Below, piece by piece: positions 1 to 13,504 of a stretch of 64,000 nt of DNA. The stretch lies in NCBI RefSeq assembly GCF_000204055.1, contig NW_006768793.1, positions 587,983-651,982 on the forward strand. The letters are read 5' to 3'. The translations under genes and the position numbers were made by a program. The notes below the pieces were generated by a model. That model saw nothing but the letters and a program-made list of their open reading frames with translations, did not search any database and was not told the origin of the DNA. This DNA is from Melampsora larici-populina 98AG31 (Eukaryota > Basidiomycota > Pucciniomycetes > Pucciniales > Melampsoraceae). The first letter of the stretch is position 1. Every line of letters starts with the position of its first letter.

Positions 1-3000
1 AAATCGCTGCCACGTCGACTCGCTTCCGGTGAGAAGACCTCGAGAAAACAACAACCAGAGATCCCCAGCACCAACTTGATCCCCACCTCACAACTGGGTG
101 ATGCGAGAAGGGTCTCAGATTATGCACCCATATCTAATCCCCAATCTCAACGTCTACCTAAGTCTCGTGGTCAGGATGATCAAAGCCGAAGTTGCTCTGC
201 GCCTAGCCATCAATTGACAGACCGAACCGATCGCCTAAAACCAGACGCAGGAACCAAACAACTTGATCGTGAGAAAGTTCGCAAACGAGATCCTCAGAGC
301 CAAGCCGCGAATCCAAAAACGATAGATAGCCGTGGAGCCACAAGGAAAGTTTCGCGAGAAATCACTCAAACAACACGAATTGATCCTTCATCGAAGGCAA
401 AATCTTCTCAACCGTTACCAAGCGCCACCGGAAAGGATCAAGAAGAGCCTATCGTGGAGGCTGGGGCATCCCTTCCAAGTAAGGAGATCACTGAAGCTCA
501 CCAAATTGAGTCTGAATCTGTGTTAGGAGATCAAGGTACCCCATCCAATGAAGGACCTCGTCTTGAATCGCACGAAGAAAAGCGCCAACCCGCACCAAAA
601 CAGCATAACGTGGATACAGGGGGTAAATCCACAAAGAACCTATCGATTCAAAGCTTGACAACCCACCAACCATCTGAGACGGAAGATAGGGACAGTGTAC
701 CCCAATCAAATCGCCCTACCGTTTCTGCTGCTTCTATCACCAGTACAGTGCTCGGAACGCAATCATCCACACAGACATCAACCAAGCGGACCTTGCCTGT
801 TGAAGGAGAGCGCTCACAAATCCCCGAGCACATTGCTTCAATGTCGACTCACCCCTCGAAGAAACCGAAAGTTCCATCAGTACAGCCTGACCCCAGCTCG
901 AAAACAAGACGACCCTCGAGATCACGGCAACCTATGTTGCCTTCTGAGTCCAAGATCAGTGAAACTGGAAAAGGTCACACAAAAGTGAAGTCTCACAATC
1001 TAGCTCGCGCAGCCGATGTCCAAAAGCCATCGTCTGGAACGCTGTCTACCCAAGATGTTATGCCTTTAAATCTACCTATCGTCACGTCAAAATCCGGCCA
1101 ACCTTGCAAGACAGTGTATCCTCAAGCTGGCCCCACCGAAAGTGGACCGAGTGATTCAACACATGTTTTCATCCCTGACGGTACATCAAAAGATGAATCG
1201 GGTAGAAGTCAGGAGTCAACCAAGGCGAAGGCAGACATCCTACCAGTCACGTCCCAGACCTCATCAAAGCAAAAAACAGCTGATCGCAAGAGTTCTCTTT
1301 CAGGATCGTTTACAGAGCCCTCTACAAATGCAAAAGTGCATGTGCCCGATTCTAGCGAACCTCACGAAGCTTTACATCCTCAAGCCGTAGCCAGTGTACA
1401 GGGAGAGACTCGTGACAACACAACGTCACGGAAAAAAACGGATGTTACACCGGCGAGTCCAAAGCATACAAAGCGTAAGCGCATCGAATCAGATGATGTA
1501 GTAGCACAACCCATCGCGCGCTCTCAACCCAGTCGACCTTCAGATTCTTCCTCCCTGCCCACACCCCCGCAACCAAGCACGCGAAGAAAGTCTCGCAATT
1601 CTCATATTCACGCCCAATCCGATTTGACAAAGGATCCCCGAGATCTATGTAGAGCTGATGTGTCACCTGACGAGCATTTGGATGAAGTACCAAAGGAGCA
1701 AGCTGTTCCAGTCGTGGATGTTATTGAACAAGTATCACCGCCCGTGAAATCGAAGCCGGCTACGATGTTCACCATAGCGCTCGAAGCTCCAACTGATCCC
1801 CCTTCCTCCCGCCTTTCTGAACCTCTGGAGATACAGTCTACGAGCGTACCTGAGCCGAGCGCTTCGACCAAGCCAGTCCCTCCACCGCTTTTGACACTTC
1901 CAAAAGCATTTACCTTCTCAGTGAGATCCGGTACTGGAAGCGGTGAGAGAATAAAGGATAAACGGGAGAAAGCCGCTCAGGCTGGTTCGAGTAATGCAAC
2001 GAGCTCTCAAAAGCCGCCACCAACTCACAAGACGCCTGCAGTGTCCACTCGTCCTCCGCAACCCAAGGTCAACGCTCGACCCCGTGAAGAGTCTACAGAT
2101 GTCGCCAACGAAAGAGCTACCAAGGTACGTACCTTTTTTGACTTCTTGCTACAAGTTCCGGCCCATATTCATCTTCGCTCACTCTATCAAACAGCGAACC
2201 CGTACCGTACCAACAACTGTTGCTCCAGCTCGTCCTCAGCCTACTAATTCAACGCGCCCCAAAGCGAATTCTGCACAGAGAGGGGTGGGAGCACATAGCC
2301 GGGTACGTGCAGCTATCGGGCGTCTCAATAGACTAGCACAAGTTTCCCAACCTGCTCCCCCTATCAAACGACCTCAAACAAAACCTACACCTTCTGCTCG
2401 TCCTCCAGTTGCAGGCCCTTCAAACCCCACATCGAAGTCAATCAAAACTACTTCTAAAGAAAACATTGTCGCGCCGGAACCACCTAGCACTTCATTCCAG
2501 CCTCATGCAGATCATTTAGCTGTCATGCGATTAAACTTGATGAATGAAATACGTGAAAAGAACCTCTCTAAGACGCGAAACGCTACGAATGACCCTTCAG
2601 CGTCATCAGACGTCATCATCCAGAGAAGTTCGCGCGAGAAGGGTAAAGAAAAAGCTGTCGAATCCGATATGTTGCAACCTCGCTCGCATGGAGTAACGGA
2701 TGAGGCCAAGTCATCTGATCTTGTCAATCGAAGTCATCTTGAGTTGACCACGCGGCGTGGCCTGGAAGCTAGAGAACGTCCTCAAGTAGCTACGAGCAGA
2801 AATGTGTCCAATGGAAGTCGTGTGACATCACACAAGGTGCGTGCTCCCTCTTCATTTATGATTTGACGTATCACTAATACTTCGGATTTTCCGCACACAG
2901 CAGACTTCTGGTAAAACTCACAACTCATCTGGCTCAGCCTTACCTGGCTCGTCCACCGGATTTCAGAAATGTTTAAATCAGGTATGCGATCGGTTCTTTG

Positions 3001-3409
3001 ATACCTTCAAAACTTTCCACCAGTGTTAGATCAAAGTAATCTCTAATGATTTTCTGTCGTGTCTATCTAGTGGCGAGAAGTAGAAGCAAGAAAACCACAA
3101 ATCGGAGAACCTAAACCAAGGAAACAAATACCATGGAATGATGTATCATTAGTTCACCATGAATTACCGGTCAAAGATTTTAAAGAAAGACGGAATATGC
3201 CAGATTTCAAATTAGCAACCCAAAGAAGAGCCAAAGAAAGAGAAGATTGGGAACAAACTAAAGCTGTTAAAGAAAGATATGAACAACAAATTAAAGATCA
3301 AGAAGAAATGAAAAGGTTAGAAAGAGAAAGAGAAGAATATATTCAAATGAGAAAAGATCGAATTGTGAAAGCTAATCCAGTACCAGATTATTTAAAACGT
3401 TCAAATTGA
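1..3409 (+). CDS. TPX2-like microtubule-associated protein, 5' partial
   Basis: The reading frame is open from base 1 (phase 0), so the gene starts upstream; the first in-window start-like codon at 76 is TTG and is not a real start. Four exons join in phase 0: 1-2124, 2195-2836, 2901-2981 and 3071-3409, giving about 1,061 visible residues before TGA. The first 900 residues are a Ser/Pro/Thr/Lys-rich disordered region with basic patches such as KHTKRKR that could act as nuclear signals. The last ~80 residues form a charged helix (RRNMPDFKLATQRRAKERED and onward), which resembles the TPX2 C-terminal family: an F/P-x-L-AT-x-RA-x-R core followed by a Glu/Arg coiled coil. TPX2-type proteins bind spindle microtubules and, in animals, Aurora kinase. 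The assignment rests only on the C-terminal motif; the low-complexity body gives no support. A different coiled-coil nuclear protein is the main alternative. Confidence 0.6.
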
Positions 3410-4247
3410 TTGAGAGATATACTTTTTTTCTTTCTTTCATTAAGGATTTTTTGGTGATTGGGATCTTGTAAATCTTTTTTTCCAGAGTTTATATAGGTAT
3501 TTGATGTATCTTTTTAATGGTTGTTGTGCAGTTATAGTTTATAATTTGTTTGTTTCTTTTAGTTTCTTGACATTAATTCCACAATTTTTCTTCGATTTTT
3601 CTTTTTTGATTTTCTCTTTTCCTTCTTCTCTCTTGTTTTCAATGCATTTTTATTGTTTAGTGGATTTGAACTATTTGACACTTTCTGGGGTTTAGCTGAT
3701 TTAATTTAATTTTTTACAAGATGTGTTGTTTGTTCATTATAAATCATCAATTGAGCTTTGATTCGAACAAATGTGAGCAAGTCTTGAATATCACTTTGAC
3801 CACTCGATGAGTACTTAAACAAGTCAAGGAATATGAGAGTGATGATAATAGCGAATGTCTTTGAGTTGATGACACTATGCCATGATCAATTACTCGAGAT
3901 TGTGATTCCATGGGAGCTCTGAGTCACATGGGAATCTGATATTGGATTACGTAAGGAAAGGGATTCGTCAGAAATCGGTGAAGATCACCGGGCATTGGGT
4001 CTGCAAAAACGTAGGTGACTTTTGAATAGCTTCATCGGGAAAAGGGGACGCCAGGCTATTGTTCAACAGCTAGGTTGTAGGTGATTTTTCTCTTTCATCT
4101 AACAATTTGGTCAGAATCCATAGCAGTAACTGCCTCAAGTCAACTCTCGTTTTCTTTCTTCTCCAACCATAGGAATTTTTCTAAAAAAAATAACATCATT
4201 GCTTTATAGAAATGGAAAGACGGCTATCCGATTACATTCTAGTTGGA
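3410..4247. other. Intergenic region between convergent genes
   Basis: This AT-rich stretch lies between the 3' ends of the TPX2-like gene (+) and the GMC oxidoreductase gene (-). It begins with T-rich sequence suited to a 3' UTR. No coding signature, repeat boundary or RNA gene was recognised. Confidence 0.6.
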
Positions 4248-6949
4248 TCACGCCTTATAACCCCCCGACTTCAAAATCTTTTTTGCTCCGATCTCACCAA
4301 TTGCATAAACAGTCATATGAGGATGCATAGCAAGATGCATAGGAATGATACTGGATAAAACCGAAAGAATTTGTTAGCTTTCTCATTTTCTGAAACTCGA
4401 AAATATTCCGGGTGGAAAGTACCTTGCATCAATCACTCTCAACCTTTGCGTTCCATAAACTTGTAAGTCAGGATTCACCACACCACCAAGCTCTCGTGGT
4501 AACATTGCAGCCGTACCCACCGGATGAACTGGTGTACAGAATTCGATTGTTTTAACCCGTGTTGAGACAAAAGGGAGAACATAGCCAACTCACAAACAGT
4601 GCCGGCGCTATTTGTCACATATTGGCGCCATTCTTGGTCAGTGTTGACTTGCGGACCTGGAAGATGTTCGTTTGAAATGATCGAACTCCACGATGGACTT
4701 TTCATGATGGCTCTCGCGTGCTTCGATGCCTTCGAAAGAAGCCAAAGATCGAACGGATGCCGGAAAAATCCTGTAGGTATTGGAAAAAAATGCTGGTTTT
4801 TAGTCATACCCAATATCTATCTCTCGACTTTAATTCTTCACTTTACCGGTATCAATTAGGGGTGGTTTTCTTGGATCACGACTGCTGATATGAGATGTGC
4901 CACGCGATAAAGGATATTGCAGAGCAATTAAATTCGAGATACTGAAAAAATGTCATTCTCAGTCGGCTTGCCATTTGCAACTTTTCTATGTCTATAGAGC
5001 TTTGATGGTACTCTGACTCACTATGAAGCATTGGCAGAGGGTTGCATATTCAACTAGTAGTCTCAAAGTAAGGATTGGATGATCATCAGGTCAAATTAGT
5101 TAGTGTGCTGCTACCACGATTTTTTGACTTGAACAAACTGACCGAACGTTGATTTATGAGCACAAATTCGATGGGAGTGCCATTCAGTATCCTCTCCTTC
5201 ACCGTCTCGAGAATACTTTCAGGTAAGCTAGATGTGTTGGTCCGAAGGTATTCTAATCCTTCAGCAATTTCCTCCTTAGACAAAAAGGAATCAAGTGGCT
5301 CAAAATCCAAGAGTGAGATCACATGTGTGAGAATTCCTTCTCTATGATCTCTGTACAAGTTCCAAGCTTCACGTGCAAAAGTAGAATTTCTTGAAAAGTC
5401 ATCAGCTGAAATTTGACCAGGACTTAGTTGGAAGACAGTCCAGGCAAGCGGATGATCCATCAAGTTAGAGCCCACGCCTGGTAGATCAATCAAAATGGGG
5501 ATACCGAGTTTTTCGAGGGTCGCAGGTTCGCCTACTCCACTACGCTCCAATATGGCGGGTGAGCCAATGGGTCCTGCACTCAAGATGACCTCTTTACGAG
5601 CTTCGACGTGGTATGTCGAGCCAAGCGAGTCATATCTGACACCTTTGATGATCACGTCTCCATTTGAAGACTTTGAAGTCAACAATCTGTCGACTTCACA
5701 ATTAAGTCTGACCACCAGGTTTGGTCGAGATTTGAAAGGGAAATCTATGGCACATAGCCGCGATAGTCAAGATATATAGTACATTCGAAGTCTTATGGTC
5801 AAAGACTTACAATAGGCAGTGGCGCTAGTCACCCTTTCCGCATTCTCGTCGATGGTTGAAGGATAGACATAAGGGCCTTCAACATATCCACCAAATCCAT
5901 CCACCAGAGCTGGTTGATGGTGTAATTCTTTAACTGCAGGGAAATAATTTGGGAATGTTGGAGGGAAATATTTAGGAAATGAATTCTTTACTGGTCCATG
6001 AAGTCCATGCTGTTCAGCTATGAAGCTAAAGTTATTGGGTTCGTTTGGAAATAGTAGCTTTTCGGACTCTTTAGAAGCTTTGTCAAACTCAGTCCATCCC
6101 CTTCGATGACCAAAAAAAAATTCACCAATTAGTGGGGTATCTAGAAATCATACTACATATAAGACACTTACCAGCCTGGATTGCCTAATTGTTCTATGGC
6201 GTCATAATCTGCTCTGGATGCTTTGCTACTGACGAGATGATTGAGCGCTGATGTACCACCCAAAACCTGTAGATAAGATTGAAATTGAAATTTAAAAAAA
6301 CGTGCTTGTTATAAACCAATGAACCTTCATATATCCCTCAATCATCTTTCTCTTCACTTACTTTTCCCAATGGGTAGATGAGAGACTGATTACCGGCCTT
6401 CTCAAGTGGAATAGTTGTATAGTTCCAATCCACTGGACTAAGAACCGCATTAACTACAAGTAAATATGAAAGGTAAGCTTGATTCAATGGTAAGACGAAA
6501 CCAAAATACGTTTACTGAAGAGACCAGGAACAGAGATTGCCGTGTTATTGAGTCCATCACCGCCAGCCTGAATGAACAGATCTTTTGTCAGTTCACTGAT
6601 GACTTTCATATTTTTCCTACTTTTGTATCATGGTCAAACGAAATCATTCTGACCTCAAGGACTAGCACTTTGATGTTGGGATGTTGAGACAATCGAGATG
6701 CCACTGCCAGTCCTAGGATTTTAGAATACGGTAGAGATGAGTCACGAGATATATGAGTGGAAAAAGATCTGGGATAGTCTTAGTAAAGGTTAAAGTAAAC
6801 TGACCACCAGGTCCACCACCCACTACTATATAGTCAAAAACATCCTTTGAGGTTTGATATGACTTTTGGCAGAAGACAGCTTGGTTAGAAAAGGTCCAAA
6901 GCGAATAGAAATAGCAAGATGATATCCAGATTGAGTTTCTCAGGTTCAT
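4248..6949 (-). CDS. Secreted GMC-family FAD oxidoreductase (aryl-alcohol oxidase / choline dehydrogenase type)
   Basis: GMC enzymes oxidise alcohols or sugars with FAD; secreted fungal members usually make H2O2. The start ATG at 6949 opens a hydrophobic N-terminus that looks like a signal peptide. The ADP-binding motif follows as YIVVGGGPGGLAVASRL after splicing the first intron. GMC signature 1 (VLGGTSALNHLVSSKASRAD) lies near 6190-6270 and signature 2 (AGPIGSPAILERSGVGEP) near 5520-5590. The C-terminal substrate domain is spread over small exons: PLSRGTSHISSRDP near 4870-4930, then the catalytic histidine in VFHPVGTAAM near 4490-4560, which is rejoined by a phase-1 intron. The last exon ends in KILKSGGYKA and TGA at 4248-4250. 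Apparent stops between the long open frames are explained by consensus introns, so the gene looks intact. Substrate cannot be inferred. It lies downstream of ARL2 on the same strand with about 1 kb between them. Confidence 0.88.
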
Positions 6950-7935
6950 AATTCAGGAGGGTCCCTGACACTTTGTACGGGAAGTTGAGATATATCTTTT
7001 ACAATTTTTGGGAGCAACTCTCACAGACGGTAATCAAGAAAAGAGGTTTATTTGATAAAGATTTGAGAATTGGATTGTGATTCGATGGAGATGACTAACC
7101 TATTGAGAGCCAATTGACCAATTTATACTTGTTTCTTTCATTAGAGGCGGCTTTCTAAGATGCTGTGTGTGCCCAAGATACATGCTGTGTCAAACAGCCA
7201 CTCAAGTTGCTGTGTGAATGATAAAATGGTAGATTACAACAGCAAAGTATGAGTCAGTCATCTACGAAGAACTCGATCCAAAGTCTAAAATAAACATCTG
7301 ATCAGCTCATGATTGATCGACTGACTCAAAGATCAAACATTCGTAATGTCCATTCACCTCACTTGCATTGACGTCACTTTTCTATGCAAGAATATTCCAA
7401 AGAAATTCATGTGAATGACTATATGACTCAATCTGAAAAGTTTTGAGAGAGAAGTACTTTCCATTGGTGCGTTGGACTCTGATTACCTTTGGTCTGGTAC
7501 CCTTATTCAAATCCAGAAATCAGCTCACATCAAGAAGATTATTATTGTATTTATACAATCATCAAACTACTCATTTGGTCCACATGCATGATGAATTGAT
7601 CAAGGCTTCCGATAACTGGTTTGTCAAAATACAAAGAAAATTATAACAGATGATGTTGAAAATATCAAACATGGGGTATGAATTGCGAGGAATCAGTAGA
7701 TAGCAGAGTGGTTGTGAATCGGTTACCGTATGCGAGAAAGAGTAGACTTTAAGATCATTGGTTCTACCTTGAAAAAGCTGTGTGATGTCAAGCATCATAG
7801 CATATGGTTTATTGTACGCGCTGTGCTTTCAAAATGTGAGTGATCTTTTTGTGTTGGTGCCCCTAGCGCCGTTGAGATTGACCACGTAGATTCAAAGTAT
7901 ACATCTTCGTGGTTCGATGAGAAGAGCATCGGGTC
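6950..7935. promoter_or_regulatory. Upstream region of the GMC oxidoreductase gene
   Basis: About 1 kb lies between the start of the GMC gene and the stop of ARL2, both on the minus strand. It must hold the GMC promoter and the ARL2 3' UTR. Short open frames here have no recognisable protein features. No specific binding site can be assigned with confidence. Confidence 0.4.
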
Positions 7936-8838
7936 ATACCAAGACATAAAGGCGACTTGCCACCTCATCAACTACCCAATCGAGACCTTCTTTCAGATTG
8001 GTACCGACAGTAGCACTACAAGGTAAAATTTTTGAGCGATGGCTGCTTGGCCTGTTAGACAAGTCCAGAGCCTAAAAAACCATCCAAAAAACGTTATAAC
8101 GTAGTACCCAAACAGATGATGATGTGGATTCAATGCATACTTTTTCGATCTCTTCTGGGGTCAAAGAACCCGAAAGATCTTGCTTGTTGGCAAAAATCAA
8201 AAGAGATGCACCGGCTAACCGCTACAAGGAATGATCGGAGAAAACCAAAAAAAGAATGGAAGATTTGAGTTAGTAAGTCAAGATTTAGAAACAAAAAATC
8301 AAAGAGCGAAATGCTAACCTCCTCTACTAATAATTTGTCAAGCTCTTTGGAAGTCTCTTTTAATCTTTCTCGATCCACTGAATCCACCACCCAAATGATC
8401 GCGTCTGTTGCTTCGAAATAGTTTCGCCAATAGGCTCTCAAAGTACTCTGGCCACCCACATCCCCTATAATCGAAATTCCATCAGTATACTTGGCTGGGT
8501 CAACGAGGTGATGATGAAGACTTTGTGGCAAGAATGTCGACCGTACATATGTTGAGGGAATAAGATCGATGGATGAGAGTATTGATATTGAAACCGAGAG
8601 TAGGAGCAACAACAGAGATATCCTGATCAGTCAATTTCTTGACAATTGTCGTCTTGCCGGCATTATCTAGTCCGCTATCAGTTTTATGCATGTTCAATCA
8701 GTCTCAAGGAAATTTCAAAGCGTGATAAAATGAATAGCATCAAGGACGCACTCCTCATATGCGTTACGCTCACAGCATCAAAATCCTCATCTCTCGTTCC
8801 TTACGACGCTGTTTTCGAATTATAGTAAGTAATCCCAT
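7936..8838 (-). CDS. ARL2: ARL2-type ADP-ribosylation-factor-like GTPase
   Basis: ARL2 (Cin4 in budding yeast, Alp41 in fission yeast) works with tubulin cofactors in tubulin folding. The spliced product is about 185 residues, matching the usual 184. Exon 1 (8774-8838) encodes [20 protein letters not shown]. Phase-2 splicing then gives the P-loop [10 protein letters not shown], switch I PTLGFNI, the WDVGGQ switch II motif (the intron splits NIW), the base-specificity motif NKQD and the [16 protein letters not shown] segment. Stop is TGA at 7936-7938. All five exons join with consensus GT-AG introns, so the gene looks functional. Gly2 is present; in ARL2 it is normally not myristoylated. The PTLGFNI and IVKKL segments favour ARL2 over ARF1 or ARL3. 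Confidence 0.9.
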
Positions 8839-10705
8839 GTTGGGCGATTTTTGTTGATCTGTTATTTAGCGATTGTTGATTTCAAAGCAATGCTCATTCG
8901 ACGTCCATCCAATCACATGGATCTTTCAGGCCTCCAGCCGCCTCGGCTTCATGATCTCATCGGGAGCCGGAGCCGGGTCCTCGGGTCACGGTGACGGACC
9001 CCGATCCTAAAGAATCACATGATCGTGACATCCACTTTTCATTTTTTCTCTCCACAAATCATGCTGTGTTCAGTCTTCATTATTCGTGAATCGTGATGGT
9101 GAAGATATTTCTTTCGTATCTATTGTAATGATCTTTAGGCTATGTGGATCATCTTGAGTGAATTTGGCCGAGATACTATCTTTGTAAGTTGAAGGTTCAG
9201 TGATATTTTCATGATGCAAAAGTCAAGAGTAAAATAAATCATCTTGATAGAAAATATGAGACATGATTTTGGGGAAAGGAGTTACAAATTCCGAACGATT
9301 GACTGACAAAATAAGACCGTATAGGAGGTGGGCCGAAAACAGGACCCACTATGATTGTAATGACTAGTTTGTTAAGGTTATGATTTGCACGGATTTCCTG
9401 TCTTCTATTTGAGGGCGCGGTAGACGCTTTTGCAATAGGGCTAGCCTCAAGAGGGGCTTATTCAAAGCTTATTCTCTTGTCCATCCTGGCTGTGAGATTC
9501 AAATTCATCAAAGGTCCCTGAATATGTACTGTGTAAAAAGTGCCAAATACGCATAGTCCAGACCTTCCAAACACAAGGATCAAAATGGATGTAATGCCTC
9601 ACCACTGATTCTACGTCTTTCACGCATTTCATTTGTTTTGCACTTCAGTCAACAATTCGGCTGCAAGATTTTGATAAAAAAATGGAGAAGTAGAACAATA
9701 AAAGAAGAATACATTTCCCTTCAGTCAACAATCATCTCTATCACTTATGTTGAATTGAGTTGCTCTTTGCCCGGGGTGTAAGCTGATACAATATTTGGCT
9801 ATATTTTGGAGTCTGACACACCATTCACGACTCAGACGTTAGGGAGTGATGCAAGATACATCTCAGCGTCCTGTGAGAAGGGCATCCTCGCCCGGCGGGA
9901 TTCCTTTGTTTGACATATGGCAACAAATGCTAGCCTCTCGAATCTCTACACCCTGATCCCAACGATGATAAAAGAGCCGTCGCAAAGACGGGCACATCAG
10001 GCGGAGGTTTACATGCACTGACGGGCGAGTAAGTGAGAGGATGCTGAGAAGTTCAGTCACTTGTTCTCATAGTATCAAGAAGGCATCACCTTTGAGAACT
10101 TATTCGCACGTCTCTAACTTACAGTTGCGCAATCCAACAGTTTTAGCGCTATTTTGATGTTTAGTCATGTTCGGCGGTGGAAACTGTTTCACCTTTTTTC
10201 TTGTTTTGATCATAACTTGCACACATCCGACGAAATATTCAAATTTGTCACCTTGAAGTTGAGCTGATCCAAGCGGCGTTATTCCTTCACCGAACTGGGT
10301 GTCCAAAATTCAGATCTGTCCAAGGTGTAAACACCACCTGTATTGTTATCTACTGTAAGTTACATATGTACCTGTATGTACATGCACCCTTGCCCCGCAC
10401 TCTTGTGATTAATTCGTAATCGGTCACCAGTCTGACCCCATTTAAAGTCGTCATCATCAGCTGACTCATCTCGATCCATTCATCCCTACTCCCTCTTCGT
10501 CCACTTCTTCCTTCCATCCTCCAGACCTTCAAGCCTTTACCTTATCGCAACTGCTTTGCCCAACTTCATCTTCCATTTCTACCTTCTCTCCTTCCTCTGA
10601 TTCACCTACTACCTCCTTTGTCAAGTTATCTGTTGTTGCGTTGCGCCTTATCGTACACTCGTAGCAACCATCGGATAGACATCTCTAAGCTTACAATCTA
10701 TCATC
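8839..10705. promoter_or_regulatory. Divergent intergenic region between ARL2 and the PRB1-like protease
   Basis: This 1.9-kb region separates two divergently transcribed genes and must carry both promoters. A GC-rich patch at about 8935-9008 contrasts with the AT-rich surroundings and lies 100-170 bases upstream of the ARL2 start. The last ~220 bases before the protease ATG are strongly pyrimidine-rich (runs of C, T and CTCC), a common feature of highly expressed fungal promoters. Open frames in between look spurious. Confidence 0.45.
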
Positions 10706-12667
10706 ATGCGCTCTGCTCTATTCGGCCTGGCCACTGTGGCTTTGGCCAGCTCTGCTTTTGCGAAACCCATCAGTGATGAGGATGACAGCCTTTATGCTCC
10801 TTTGTACACACCAACTCCGCCACCCATGGACGGCCCTCTTTCTCAACTCGCCATCCAATCCGGTCGTTCTCCCGCCGATTATCTTATCAAGGATAGCTAC
10901 ATCGTTGTTTTGAAGAAAGGACTTCATGACAGGCGTGTCCGCAAGCACAAGCGTGTTGTTCAGAAGTTGTGGTTTCAGGACCATCAAATGCGCCTCCAGG
11001 CTGAATCTTTGGGTTTGGGTGACCTTTTCAAAGGCATCAAGCACCACTTTGATTTGTCAGTTCACCAAAATCTCAATCTCGACTGTAGTGTGGATGTGCA
11101 CTTGGACTGATAAAAGTACTGACTTTGTCGCACTTGTCTTGTAGGAGCGAGCATTTCAAAGGTTATTCTATCCACGTTCCAGAAGCGTTGATCAAGTTGA
11201 TCCGTGCCTTACCCGAAGTCGAATATGTCGAACGCGACTCGAAAGTTTGGATCAATGACCCATACTTCACTTCTACGACTGTTCCTGTCGTTGAGGGAGA
11301 CTCCGTCTCAGCCTCGTCAATCGATATCGAGCGAGGTGCCCCATGGGGTCTTGCCCGAATTTCTCACCGTGACAAACTTAGATTCGGCACCTTTAATGTT
11401 TATCCTTACGAACACGCTGCTGGAGCGGGTGTCGATGTGTATGTGATCGACACGTGAGCATTTCTGCTGTCCAGTCGCAGAACCCACTCGATACAGGATC
11501 CGGATCATTTATAATTTCTTACTTGCTTTTCAGAGGTGTGAACATCAATCACGTCGAATTGCAAGGAAGGGCCACGTGGGGAAAAACCATCCCTGACGAT
11601 GAAGACATTGATGCCAATGGTCACGGATCGCACTGTGCAGGTACCATTGCTTCCCGCCGATACGGAGTTGCCAAGAACGCCGCAATCGTTGCCGTTAAGG
11701 TGTTAGGTTCCAATGGTGTGTGCTCATCTACTCGTTTATCCTTGCCAATTGCGGCATGTTGAAATATTACGATTTATTTAGGTTCTGGTACCATGTCCGA
11801 CGTCGTTGCTGGTGTTATCTGGGCCGCCGAGACAGCTGCAACAAAGGCACGCACGGAGGCTACCAAGAAGGACTCGAAGCACAAGGGCAGCGTTGCCAAC
11901 ATGTCCCTTGGTGGTGGCAAATCTCCATCCCTTGACCAAGCAGTTGACGCGTAAGTGTAATTCTAATCGATTGGACTGAGATTTGGTCTTGAATTGTTTC
12001 TGGTATCTCGATAGCGCTGTCACATCCGGACTTCACTTCGCTGTTGCTGCAGGCAATGATAACCGTGATGCTTGCAACTACTCTCCCGCCGCCGCCCCGA
12101 AAGCCATCACTGTGGGAGCTTCAACCATCTCAGATGAACGTGCTTATTTCAGCAACCACGGTAAATGTGTCGACATCTTCGCCCCTGGCCTGAACATCAA
12201 ATCTATCTGGAACAGCGGACCCGAAAGTGTCAACACAATTTCCGGAACTTCAATGGCCAGCCCCCATATCGCCGGATTAGCCGCTTACTACCTTTCTCAA
12301 GGCCTCAATTTGGGCGAATTAGGGCTTTTGGAAGAAGACGATGATGAATTCTCACCTGCCGGCTTGGCTCACGACCTCAACCAATACCTGTCTTGGGGTT
12401 CAGTCAGCAGCCAGGGTCAATTGGCTTTCGGCAAATTGCGTGAGGCGATCGGCTTTGGCGCTGCTCGTCCTCACCCTACAGGTCACAAGCCTCTTTCCAC
12501 CAAGATTCTCAAGAAAGCCATGATCATGCTCTCTACTGAAGGTGCACTTGCCGTAAGTTTCTTTTTAGTCTCATATGTGACCGTATCGAAACTGACATGT
12601 CTTTCAACAGGACTTGCCCGGTGGAACTGTCAACTATTTGGCATACACTAATGTTACTCTCGCGTGA
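10706..12667 (+). CDS. PRB1: Cerevisin/PRB1-type subtilisin-like vacuolar serine protease
   Basis: Subtilase (S8A) resembling yeast vacuolar proteinase B. Six exons (10706-11055, 11145-11453, 11534-11715, 11782-11950, 12015-12552, 12611-12667) total 1,605 bases, a 534-residue prepro-enzyme. Residues 1-20 form a signal peptide ending in AFA. An I9 inhibitor propeptide follows (DSYIVVLKKGLH to EVEYVERD). The catalytic triad is visible: Asp in VYVIDTGV, His in NGHGSHCAGT and Ser in SGTSMASPHIAG, with the oxyanion Asn in AVAAGNDNRDACN. The segments GRATWGKTIP, NMSLGGGKSP and KCVDIFAPGLNI match the PRB1 group closely, which favours a vacuolar protease over a secreted proteinase K. The tail DLPGGTVNYLAYTN also matches PRB1. 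An acidic insertion (LLEEDDDEF) follows the catalytic Ser region. The gene appears intact. Confidence 0.92.
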
Positions 12668-13504
12668 ACAGATGCTTCCCTGAGTATCTTGTCTCAGTAA
12701 ACGGGGAATGAATCCCATGGTGTAGTCGTTTAGTGTTCTGCCTCTCGTATATCAGTAGCGGCATTCTTCCTTACCCTCGTCGTTTTCATCTTAACTGTAC
12801 TTCTTGATCTGTCGCCTGTCCTGTTGTTACTCTACATTTTCCTTTTATCAACTATGGAATAAACTCCATCGAAGCACATTTGTCCTATCCCATTTGCCGA
12901 TGTGTTGAGAGCCACCTGAAGTGATGGTGCAGTCCCGGTCAGTCTGTCACATGTGAGCCTCTGACTACATATGAGAATCAAGTTTCCATTGGCGTGGCAT
13001 TGCTATCATGCGCTACCCAAGGTTCATGTGTTGTCATATGAGCATGAGTCTGATCTACATACATATGTACAAAGTTCATTGTACTACTCGGACTGATGAA
13101 GCGTATCGTTATCAATCTATTCGGCAATGATGAATAAGTTGCCAAAACCTTGAAAACAAATAAGAGGTGAGACGAATGTATCAATCGGTAAGACCTGGCG
13201 TGACAGAGCTCAAGTGCCAACACGCATAGTCACGCCGTCTCAACACCACACCAAGGATTTTACTAGACCCAGAGCTTGTTTTATGTATTCATCTTCTGAA
13301 TTGATTTGTGGATCAACATTCACATAGCATCAGTGTTGCAATGAAATTCAAGTCAAGTTTGATATGATAGTAGAGTTTGAACTCGCAAACTTCAAATAAA
13401 AACAAGTCCACAACCCGGTAGAGGAGTAAAGATCATAAAGCCTAGCTTAAAAAAGTACAAAGACTCGGTCCGATTTTCTCAAAAAGCCATGATAACTCTG
13501 ATCC
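12668..13504. other. Intergenic region between convergent genes
   Basis: This 0.8-kb spacer separates the 3' ends of the PRB1-like gene (+) and the Egh16-like gene (-). It should hold both 3' UTRs and poly(A) signals. No coding, repeat or RNA-gene signal was recognised. Confidence 0.5.

Noticed and set aside
76..78. Start codon of the first gene at base 76
   Set aside because: The codon is TTG and the frame is open back to base 1, so the true start lies outside the window.
7571..7798. Minus-strand open frame downstream of ARL2
   Set aside because: It shows no family features, lies in AT-rich intergenic DNA, and ARL2 is already complete at 7936.
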